From the NCBI GenBank assembly GCA_949751835.1, contig CATKHK010000025.1:420741-484740 (forward strand): DNA of 64,000 nucleotides, written 5' to 3'. The position numbers and the translations under genes are program-made. The notes below the pieces were generated by a model. That model did not search any database. It saw only the letters and a list, made by a program, of their open reading frames with translations, and was not told the DNA's origin. Of this stretch, positions 56,367 through 64,000 are shown one piece after another. Origin of the DNA: Blepharisma japonicum (Eukaryota; Ciliophora; Heterotrichea; Heterotrichida; Blepharismidae). Each line of letters opens with the position of its first letter. The stretch's first letter is position 1.

Positions 56367-56895
56367 CTTTATAAGCGAAAATTATATGGTTTTCAATTAT
56401 GAAAAACTACTATAATAGATTAAATTTAAATAATTATCTGAAATATATAAAAAATTGATAAAAAAAGAGTAGAATGAGGACTGATTACAGCGAAATTTAA
56501 AAAATCATTTTAGTATGACTAACTTAAATAAAAATTTCAATTATGATTAATTAAATAGACATGTTTATATTTCACATATAATCTCTATTTTCATAAAATT
56601 TTTATCACTTATCTTTTAGCTATAAAAAATTATTTCCATTTTTCAATTAGACCCTACCCGAAATCCTAAAGATTTTCTTCATATTTTGGTTCTCTATCAA
56701 AATAATTATCCATTTTCTATTTCATTTAAGTTTAGTTTCCATTTCTATTGCTTTCTTACCTAGTTTATTTCACATTATTTATTTCGCCTCAATTTGGCAC
56801 CAATCCTTCCCTTTATACAAAAATACTTTAACTTTAATCTCGCGAGCCGTTAATTCAGTCTATTTAAGAAAAATGAACGGTGGAAATATAATAAT
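56367..56895. promoter_or_regulatory. Promoter spacer of the giant repeat gene
   Basis: This AT-rich spacer lies directly before the giant gene and is the presumed source of the copies at 52299-52790 and 54372-54897. The out-of-frame upstream ATG at 56873 is kept in all three copies. Confidence 0.55.
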
Positions 56896-59800
56896 ATGGA
56901 AGAACAAAGACTTCTTGAGTTGGTTGAGAAGATCTTCTCAGGTCCGCCTGATGAACCTCAAACCACCTCTCAAAATCTACAAGCTCTCAATAAAGCTCTT
57001 CAAAAAGCCTCAGAAAGCACTTTACAAGCAGTCAGCGACTTGCTCAGCGATCTCGAAGCTCAAGGAAAAATCCCCATGGACGACGCAGACAAGTTCCACG
57101 ATTACCTTGATGAAATCTCAGAAGGGAACAAACCCTCTTTCCCAGTCCTGACCTGCTTAGAAGGCCCAACAGCTCACAAGAAAGCATTAAACGCAGCCAA
57201 GCTATTCCACGCTATGCACAAGATCCACCTCGTCCGTCAATCGATGCTGCACAACTGCTTCACTGAGCTTAACGAGCACAAATGGGAAGTCAGAACAAGT
57301 GACATGAAAATCCTTCATGAACTTGAAGTAAAAAGGCTTAATTGTTCCCGCTTAGTTGCTCAGCTTAAAGGAGCTTTAGGAATGAACATGGAAAGAACAA
57401 TTAGACTTTGGCATGGAAATGCTTTTACCCAGGACTCAGTCATTGAAGTGGACTCCTATGAAGAAAACTATACAACGACAAGGCATAAAAGGACTTTAAG
57501 TGAATACGAAAAAAGGCAAAAAATCCACAATGCAATTACAGGATTTATTGGAAAAGGCTCAGTGTGCTTTGAACAGCTCGGATTTTGGAGATGGAGACTT
57601 AAAGTTCAAGAAATCTTGGAACATGAAGGAAGGGTTAAGGATGGTCTTGATGTCTGTGATGCGTTCTTCAGAAGAGTTAATTCAAAGAAAGCAATGAAAA
57701 ACTGGAAGTTTATGCTCAAGCCGAGATGGGAGACTAAAAAGGATTTATTAGAAGAAATTCTGAGAAGAGCTGAACTTAGAATGTTTTATGTGAAGAAACT
57801 TGCATCTGAAAAACTGAAGACAGCAGAAAAGCCAAAGGAAGAAGATGAGGAATTGGTGGAGTTAGTAGACAATCTTACAGCTAAATCAAAGCATATCAGC
57901 AATGTGCCAAAGAAGGAAAGAGCACAAGCTATATGGTCAGCCAGAGTAAGTCAGCCAGATTCTAAGAAAAAATTAGGAGACATAGTCAAACATCTTCGTG
58001 AAGTCAGCGAAAATAAAGAAAAACTTCCATTACTCGCTATTTCTCACTGGAAAACCAAAGCTCTTGACAAGCAAAAAGATAAAACTGATGATGCAACCAA
58101 GAATCTCGCTGCTACAGTCGTCAAAGAAATTCTTCAGAAACAGCCTAGAGACAGCTTAAGAAAATGGAGAGACCTTATAATTGGTCCTAGCGATCAGCAG
58201 TCCTCAGTCTTCAAAAACCTTGCAATGAATGCTATTAATATGAAAATTGCTCCAAAAATTGCCTTGCTCAAATGGAAGCTCGCTAAATCTCACAAATCAA
58301 TTGGAGAATTTGCAGATAATGAAGATAAAACAGTTGAAAAGTACAAGAAGTCTTTACTCCGCAGCGTGTTTAAATCAAATAAAGCACTTAAGGACAGCTT
58401 ACGTCTGTGGAACACAAATGCTAAAGCAGAAGGAAGCAGCCAAACACAAGAAAAGGTTACTCATATGATCAATGTCCTTAAGAAAATACTTAACCATAAA
58501 CTAAACAAGTGCTTTAAAGAGCCACCAGAGCAAAAAACTAAAGAAGAAGTATTAGGAGAAGCATTAATTAAAATATATAAGAACATCCATTATGTTCTAG
58601 GAAAAGCCTTCAACAGATGGGCAAGATTCGTGCCAGATCAACCACGTCCTGAGGACAAAGAAAAAATAATGAAACTCGCTCTTACTAACATGTCAAAAGT
58701 TCCAAGAGAAGCTTTGCTTCGTGCATTCTATGTATGGAAAGGCCTTCTCCCACCCCCACAAGAAGAAACAAAGACCCCAACCTCTCGCACCAAAACCAAC
58801 CCTGCCGCTGGCAAAAAAGCTCCAAAAGATGGTCAAGCCTCTGATGATGTAGAAGAGCCAATTGGAAAAAGAATGGCTCCCAGAGATCCTAAGAGCATAA
58901 CCAAAGTACCTGAAGGAAGCGAACAAAACGCCAAAGTTTTCGGTTTCCTTACTACTCTACAAAGAATTATTTCAATAAAGACCAGAAAAGTCCTCAAGCC
59001 AATTTATATTGTAAAAGACGCTGATGCAATTCTTAGAGGCTATCTTAAGAAGCTGCAGCTAGTGAGAAGAGGATTATTAGAGACTGCAGTATTCAGATGG
59101 AAATACGCAGGTCTTGCTAAGAGATTTAGAGAAAAAGCAGGAGCTTTGTTTAGAGCTATTCAGCTTTCTAATGATCCTAGAAAAGACGCAATTAATATAT
59201 GGGGAGAAAAGACCCGTGCAGCAAAATTAATAAAGCAGGTAAGGGCTGCTGAAAGACTTGGATCCACACTTAATAGAAGTGCAAGAGATAATTTGAGAAA
59301 AGGTTTAGATACTATTAAGTCCAAGAAAAGCCTTAAGGATATATTAACTAGGGTTTGGAATCAATTAAACAAGAAATATTTCTCTGATGAGCATTCTTAT
59401 TTCTTGAGATGGGCTATGTGTGTGAACTCAGAAAGAATTAGAATTGATCAATTGCAAAAAGATAAAGCTATTGGAGATATCGTTCACCACTGGTCTGTTA
59501 ACTATAAACTTAGGGTAAGACGCGGATTTAATGCATTTTGCAAGAACTCAAAACCACTTAAGCTAAGGTTTATTAGGGCTCTTGAGAAAGGGCTAAGAGG
59601 TAAAGTCGGCCATGCTTTTGATACATTGAAATTGAATGTTACAGGCTCAGGAAAACACGAGTTACCAGCACTAAAATTGGCAAATGCACTTAGACATCCT
59701 GTGAGACATTCTTTGAGAGATGGATTCCAAAGAATCATTGGAATCAACATGAATATTGTCAAACCTTATATGAGCAGTTTAATTAAAGGACTGGAGCAAG

Positions 59801-62800
59801 ATATGAAAGACGCCTTAAGGCTCTGGAAAGACAATATCAATAAAGATAAAGTCGAAAAAATTAAAGGCAAGAAAAACGCCATCAAAAAAGACTTAAAGAA
59901 AGAAGCTGTCAGAGGTGGCAAAGCAAGAGCTGTCAGCTTAGAAAAAACCTTGCTCAAAGGAGTCATTCACAACAGACTTAACGATGCCTACAAAACAATC
60001 ACTAGAGACCCATATGCAAAGGTAAAACAACCATTGGAAAACTTGAAATCCCAAATAGAGAAAATCCCAAGAGACGCTCTTAAGAAATGGAAAGATTTCG
60101 TTAACTCTGTCAAAGCTGGAGAGCTCCTTGACAACCTCAAAGCTGTCAAACTAAATAACATTTTGCAAGGAATTCCAATCAGAACTTTGAGAGATGCTTA
60201 TATGAGAATCATAGGAGGAGGCGATAAGCTTGCAGGAGTTTTCAAAGCATTAGAGCTCAGAGCCCAAAATAAGCCTAGAGATGCGCTCAACAAACTTAAA
60301 GAGCACGCTTTGAAATGCAAGAATGGAGAACTTCTTGACAACTTAAAAGCAGAAAAACTGAAAAATGCCTTAGCAAGAATTCCATCAAGGACTTTGAAAG
60401 ATGCTAGCCAAAGAATCAAAGGAGACCCTAATACCATTAAGGCTACCTTACTTGATCTTGCTAAAAAAGTGGAAAGAGCTCCAAGAGATGCCCTTAAAAA
60501 ATGGAAAGATTATCTCAAAGAAACTGAAAAAGACAAGCTTAATAATGATCTTCATGGACAAAAACTCTTAAATACCTTAAATAAAATCCCTACTCGAACT
60601 TTGAGAGATGCCACAAAAAGGATTAAAGGGGACGGAAACCCTATTGCTGCTACATTAAATGAACTTGAGAAAAAAGCAATAAAAAGACCAAGAGAGGCAT
60701 TAAGAAGATGGAAAGAACAAGTAGCTTTGGATAAAATCAAAGCAATTCATGATGATAACCTTATCAAGCTTGCACTTAAGGACTCAGTTAAATGCATTAA
60801 TAACGCTCTTCGTAACGCTATGTATAAGTGGAGAGACCATATCTCAGGTATTGAACACAAAGAAAAGAAAGCTTTGTCTAACTTAGAAAATGTCAAACTG
60901 TTTGGAATGATTACAACTTTGCAAAGGATTGTTGCACAAAAGACGAGGAGGTCACTTAAACCTATTGTGATTGTAAAAGATGCTGATGCGATCCTTAGAA
61001 GATACCTTAGAAAGCTGAAATTGGTTAAGAATCAGTTAATGTCAACTGCAATTTTCAGATGGAAATACGCAGGACTTGCAAAACATTTCAGAGAAAGAGC
61101 TGGAAAATTATTCACAGCAATGTTACACTCAACTGATCCAAGACAAGATGCAGTCAATATTTGGGCTGAAAAGACAAGAACAATAAAACTTGTTTTCAGA
61201 ATTAGAGCTGGTGACAAATTAAGCACTGTTCTGAAGAAATGCTCACTAGATAGAATTAATCCAGCATATAAAGACATCACAAGAGATCCACTTGACAAGG
61301 TTAAGCAGCCACTCAGCAACCTTAAAGATGCTATTGAAAAAAGACCGAGAGACGCTGTCAGAAGATGGAAGAATTACGTTGATGACGTAAAGAAGGGCGC
61401 AATCCTTGATGCTCTTAAAGCTGCCAAACTAAAAGATACTCTTAATAAAGTCCCAACTAGAACCTTAAGAGATGCAACCCGAAGAATTAAAGGAGACGGC
61501 AACCCAATTGCAGCAATTCTTAATGAACTTGAGAAAAAAGCTATCAAAAGACCACGTGATGCTCTAAGAAGATGGAAGGATAGAGTCAATGAAGATAAAT
61601 TCAAAGCCATCACTGATACACATCTCATTAAACTCGCTTTGAAAGACTCAGTGAAATGCATAAATCTCGTTCTTCGCAGATCTATCAACAGGTGGAGATT
61701 TGCTATTCATGATATTCAGCATACTGAAAAGAAAGCTTTATCAAACTTAGAAAACGTCAAATTATTCTGTATGATCACAACTTTACAAAGAATTGTTGCT
61801 CAAAAGACTAGAAGGTCACTTAAACCAATTGTTATTGTAAAAGATGCAGATGCGATACTTAGAAGATATCTTAGAAAACTGCATTTAGTTAAGAATCAAC
61901 TGATGTCAACTGCAATTTTCAGATGGAAATACGCAGGACTTGCAAAGCATTCCAGAGAAAGAGCTGGAAAATTATTCACAGCAATCCTACACTCAACAGA
62001 TCCAAGAAGAGATGCTATCAATATTTGGGCTGAAAAACTCAGAACATCTAAACTGGTCAAGAAAATCAGAGCAGCTGACAAATTAAGCACCGCTCTTAAG
62101 ACTTGTGGAAATAATAAACTAAGACCGAGCTACGACGCCATTGTTTCTCAGCATCAGCTCAAAGAAAAACTTGACAAAAATGCTTTAAAGACCAGCAAAT
62201 TAGCTAACGCTTTACTTAATCCTGCTCGCTCAAGACTTCAAGCTGCATATAGAAGAATCATCGGTACCAAGTTTGACATGAAGCCTTACCTAACCAACTT
62301 AGTTAAAGGCTTAGAAAATGACATGAAAGATGCTTTACGCTTATGGAAAGACAACATAAATAAAGACAAAGTTAAAAAAATCCAAGGCGAGAACAAAGCT
62401 ATTAAGAAGAATCTTAAGCGTGAAGCTGTCAGAAGTGGTAAAGCCAGAGCTGCAAATTTAGAAAAAGCTATAATGAAAGGACCAATCCAAAACAGACTTG
62501 CTCAAGCGCTCAAAGAGATTGTTAGAGACCCATTAGAAAAGGTCAGACAGCCATTGAATAACTTAAAAGATGCACTGGAAAAGAAACCAAGAGATGCAGT
62601 GAGGAGGTGGAAGAACTTTGTTGATTCAGTCAAGAAAGGAGAAATCTTGGATCAAGTTAAAGCTACCAAGCTACAGAATGCGCTTGAAAAAGTACCAATC
62701 AGGACTGAAAAAGATGCTTTGGCAAGAATTGTTGGTGGAGGAGATAAAGTTTCAGGAGCCCTTAGATCATTGATCGACAATGCAAAGAAAGTACCACGTG

Positions 62801-64000
62801 ACGCACTTAGAAGACTCAAAGACCATGCAAATGATTGCAAGAACGGAAAGATACTTGATAACCTCAAAGCAGCTAAACTTAAAAATGCCCTTGATAAAGT
62901 TCCTGTTAGAACAGAAAAAGATGCTTTAGCCAGATTGGTCGGAGGAGGAGATAAAGTCTCTGGAGTTCTTAGAGGACTAATTGACAACGCTAAAAAAGTA
63001 CCTCGTGATGCACTTAGAAAGCTTAAAGATCATGCAAACAAATGCAAGAATGGACAAGTACTTGATAACCTCAAATCCGCTAAACTAGCAAATGCACTAG
63101 CAAAGGTTCCAATCCGAACTGAAAAGGATTCTTTGGCTAGAATAATTGGAGGAGGAGATAAGGTTGCTGGAGTTCTTAGAGGATTGATAGACAATGCTAA
63201 GAAAGTTCCACGCGATGCACTTAGAAGGCTTAAAGATCATGCTAACAAATGCAACAATGGTCAAATTCTTGATAACCTCAAATCTGCTAAGCTCGCAAAC
63301 TTACTTGCAAAGATTCCAATTAGGACTGAAAGAGATGCTTTTGCAAGAATAATTGGTGGAGGTGACAAAGTTGCAGGAGTTCTCAGACAACTAATTGACA
63401 ACGCCAAGAAAGTACCTCGTGACGCTCTTAAAAAACTTAAAGATCATGCAAACAGATGCAAGAACGGCCAAGTCCTTGACAATCTCAAATCCGCTAAGCT
63501 CGCAAATGCACTTGCTAAAGTTCCAATTAGGACCGAAAAAGATGCTTTGGCAAGAATAATTGGTGGTGGAAATAAGGTTGCTGGAGCTCTTAAGGGGCTG
63601 ATACACAATGCTAAGAATTTACCACGTGATGCTTTCCAAAAACTCAAAGACAATGTTACTAAATGTAAGAATGGCGAAACCCTTGACAACCTCAAAGCTG
63701 CCAAACTTAAAAATGCGCTTGCTAAAGTCCCAGTCAGGACTGAAAAAGATGCTTTGGCAAGAATTGTCGGTGGAGGCGATAAAGTAGCAGGCGCTCTCAA
63801 AGGACTAATTCATAATGCCAAGAATTTACCACGTGATGCTTTCCAAAAACTCAAAGATAATGTTACTAAGTGCAAGAATGGCGAAACCCTTGACAACCTC
63901 AAAGCTGCCAAACTTAAAAATGCGCTTGCTAAAGTCCCAGTCAGGACTGAAAAAGATGCTTTGGCAAGAATTGTCGGTGGAGGCGATAAAGTAGCAGGCG
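56896..64000 (+). CDS. Giant Sfi1-like repeat protein (partial), possible centrin/spasmin-binding scaffold
   Basis: From ATG 56896 this frame stays open to the window edge, more than 2,360 codons without a stop or intron. A short acidic N-terminal domain (MEEQRLLELVEKIFSGPPDE) and a Trp-rich helical region (FWRWRLKVQEILE, NRWARFVPDQP) precede the repeats. A block with TLQRI, IVKDADAILR and FRWKYAGLAK occurs three times (58920, 60890 and 61750). Units of 69 residues follow, built on PRDALKKWKDF, LDNLKAxKLxNALxKVP and RTxKDAxxRIxGGGDK. These Trp/Leu-bearing helical units spaced at a constant distance are like Sfi1 repeats, which bind centrins. Ciliates use giant proteins of this type with centrin or spasmin in contractile lattices. 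The protein is very basic and Lys-rich. The C-terminus is outside the window. Confidence 0.78.
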   Translation, partial: MEEQRLLELVEKIFSGPPDEPQTTSQNLQALNKALQKASESTLQAVSDLLSDLEAQGKIPMDDADKFHDYLDEISEGNKPSFPVLTCLEGPTAHKKALNAAKLFHAMHKIHLVRQSMLHNCFTELNEHKWEVRTSDMKILHELEVKRLNCSRLVAQLKGALGMNMERTIRLWHGNAFTQDSVIEVDSYEENYTTTRHKRTLSEYEKRQKIHNAITGFIGKGSVCFEQLGFWRWRLKVQEILEHEGRVKDGLDVCDAFFRRVNSKKAMKNWKFMLKPRWETKKDLLEEILRRAELRMFYVKKLASEKLKTAEKPKEEDEELVELVDNLTAKSKHISNVPKKERAQAIWSARVSQPDSKKKLGDIVKHLREVSENKEKLPLLAISHWKTKALDKQKDKTDDATKNLAATVVKEILQKQPRDSLRKWRDLIIGPSDQQSSVFKNLAMNAINMKIAPKIALLKWKLAKSHKSIGEFADNEDKTVEKYKKSLLRSVFKSNKALKDSLRLWNTNAKAEGSSQTQEKVTHMINVLKKILNHKLNKCFKEPPEQKTKEEVLGEALIKIYKNIHYVLGKAFNRWARFVPDQPRPEDKEKIMKLALTNMSKVPREALLRAFYVWKGLLPPPQEETKTPTSRTKTNPAAGKKAPKDGQASDDVEEPIGKRMAPRDPKSITKVPEGSEQNAKVFGFLTTLQRIISIKTRKVLKPIYIVKDADAILRGYLKKLQLVRRGLLETAVFRWKYAGLAKRFREKAGALFRAIQLSNDPRKDAINIWGEKTRAAKLIKQVRAAERLGSTLNRSARDNLRKGLDTIKSKKSLKDILTRVWNQLNKKYFSDEHSYFLRWAMCVNSERIRIDQLQKDKAIGDIVHHWSVNYKLRVRRGFNAFCKNSKPLKLRFIRALEKGLRGKVGHAFDTLKLNVTGSGKHELPALKLANALRHPVRHSLRDGFQRIIGINMNIVKPYMSSLIKGLEQDMKDALRLWKDNINKDKVEKIKGKKNAIKKDLKKEAVRGGKARAVSLEKTLLKGVIHNRLNDAYKTITRDPYAKVKQPLENLKSQIEKIPRDALKKWKDFVNSVKAGELLDNLKAVKLNNILQGIPIRTLRDAYMRIIGGGDKLAGVFKALELRAQNKPRDALNKLKEHALKCKNGELLDNLKAEKLKNALARIPSRTLKDASQRIKGDPNTIKATLLDLAKKVERAPRDALKKWKDYLKETEKDKLNNDLHGQKLLNTLNKIPTRTLRDATKRIKGDGNPIAATLNELEKKAIKRPREALRRWKEQVALDKIKAIHDDNLIKLALKDSVKCINNALRNAMYKWRDHISGIEHKEKKALSNLENVKLFGMITTLQRIVAQKTRRSLKPIVIVKDADAILRRYLRKLKLVKNQLMSTAIFRWKYAGLAKHFRERAGKLFTAMLHSTDPRQDAVNIWAEKTRTIKLVFRIRAGDKLSTVLKKCSLDRINPAYKDITRDPLDKVKQPLSNLKDAIEKRPRDAVRRWKNYVDDVKKGAILDALKAAKLKDTLNKVPTRTLRDATRRIKGDGNPIAAILNELEKKAIKRPRDALRRWKDRVNEDKFKAITDTHLIKLALKDSVKCINLVLRRSINRWRFAIHDIQHTEKKALSNLENVKLFCMITTLQRIVAQKTRRSLKPIVIVKDADAILRRYLRKLHLVKNQLMSTAIFRWKYAGLAKHSRERAGKLFTAILHSTDPRRDAINIWAEKLRTSKLVKKIRAADKLSTALKTCGNNKLRPSYDAIVSQHQLKEKLDKNALKTSKLANALLNPARSRLQAAYRRIIGTKFDMKPYLTNLVKGLENDMKDALRLWKDNINKDKVKKIQGENKAIKKNLKREAVRSGKARAANLEKAIMKGPIQNRLAQALKEIVRDPLEKVRQPLNNLKDALEKKPRDAVRRWKNFVDSVKKGEILDQVKATKLQNALEKVPIRTEKDALARIVGGGDKVSGALRSLIDNAKKVPRDALRRLKDHANDCKNGKILDNLKAAKLKNALDKVPVRTEKDALARLVGGGDKVSGVLRGLIDNAKKVPRDALRKLKDHANKCKNGQVLDNLKSAKLANALAKVPIRTEKDSLARIIGGGDKVAGVLRGLIDNAKKVPRDALRRLKDHANKCNNGQILDNLKSAKLANLLAKIPIRTERDAFARIIGGGDKVAGVLRQLIDNAKKVPRDALKKLKDHANRCKNGQVLDNLKSAKLANALAKVPIRTEKDALARIIGGGNKVAGALKGLIHNAKNLPRDAFQKLKDNVTKCKNGETLDNLKAAKLKNALAKVPVRTEKDALARIVGGGDKVAGALKGLIHNAKNLPRDAFQKLKDNVTKCKNGETLDNLKAAKLKNALAKVPVRTEKDALARIVGGGDKVAG
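62701..64000 (+). repeat. Exact-period 207-bp tandem repeats in the giant gene
   Basis: Units beginning with the codons for RTEKDALAR (or close variants) start at 62701, 62908, 63115, 63322, 63529, 63736 and 63943, always 207 bases (69 codons) apart. Earlier, more diverged units of the same length are visible from about 60190. The last two units in the window are almost identical, which suggests recent unit duplication and a risk of assembly collapse. Confidence 0.9.

Larger units (their letters stand above)
50776..57170. repeat. Tandem array: three HTH-like/ankyrin units leading into the giant repeat gene
   Basis: The block is built from units of about 2 kb (starts at 52791, 54898 and 56896 are 2107 and 1998 bases apart). 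A unit holds an AT-rich promoter segment, a 5' coding part starting MEEQRLL, an HTH-like 3' part and a two-intron ankyrin gene. Unit 1 has a different 5' end. After the third ankyrin gene the same promoter and MEEQRLL start appear again, but there they continue into the giant Sfi1-like gene. Confidence 0.85.

Noticed and set aside
58693-63800. Many open frames on the minus strand across the giant repeat gene
   Set aside because: They are the reverse side of the Lys-rich repeats, give Leu/Ser-rich low-complexity products and recur with the 207-base period. The plus frame is open for the whole length.

Overview
This window is nuclear DNA of a ciliate, most likely a heterotrich close to Blepharisma. 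Two signs point there. First, TGA is read as tryptophan: nearly every gene is a chain of open segments joined in frame by TGA codons that fall where the protein family has Trp (RCC1 blades, PI4-kinase, TRAPPC11, the hydratase, kelch blades), while TAA and TAG are the stops. Second, the introns are tiny, 15 to 17 nt, running GTA...AG. They were found in SPAG1, HTATSF1, TRAPPC11, a small membrane protein, the NACHT protein and the ankyrin genes. The DNA is AT-rich and gene-dense, with gaps as short as 8 to 30 bp. No telomere repeats, rRNA, CRISPR or bacterial-type operons are visible. I saw no tRNA gene, but I could not run a structural search.

Layout. 1-15.8 kb: the 5' part of a giant-gene paralog sits on a segmental duplication. 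Next to it is a truncated CS-domain (DNAAF4-like) fragment. Then comes a 3,110-residue minus-strand protein combining an AIG1-like GTPase, a SecA-type motor and a degenerate vWA-like domain. Divergent from it lies a dynamitin gene, convergent with SPAG1. 16-28.6 kb: a cyclic-nucleotide-binding protein, an acylated ankyrin protein, an HTATSF1/Cus2-like splicing factor, an archaeal-type phosphoglycerate mutase, an 1,853-residue RCC1-IQGAP fusion and an unknown basic protein. 28.7-34.8 kb: TRAPPC11, PI4-kinase beta, a CRYZL1-like reductase and a small membrane protein, packed tightly. 35.3-39.2 kb: two adjacent secretory-pathway pseudoenzymes, a cathepsin-like protein with Ser for the catalytic Cys and an acid-sphingomyelinase-like protein lacking its metal ligands. 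39.2-46.6 kb: pICln, a kelch protein, an unknown protein, a HIBCH/enoyl-CoA hydratase, a Rab with an aberrant switch II, a small secreted two-repeat protein and a 120-residue protein. 46.6-50.2 kb: a NACHT-like NTPase fused to a long coiled coil.

50.8-64 kb: three tandem units, each with a helix-turn-helix-like gene and an ankyrin gene, lead into a giant gene. That gene stays open for more than 2,360 codons to the window edge and encodes 69-residue Sfi1-like repeats. Its promoter and N-terminus have been copied upstream and fused to the HTH-like domain in two of the units. The giant protein resembles the centrin/spasmin-binding scaffolds of ciliate contractile systems.

The strongest candidates for something undescribed are the GTPase-SecA-vWA giant, the RCC1-IQGAP fusion, the repeat giant with its chimeric upstream copies, and the pseudoenzyme pair. 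Coordinates and translations were worked out by hand. Family assignments come from motif recognition, not database searches.
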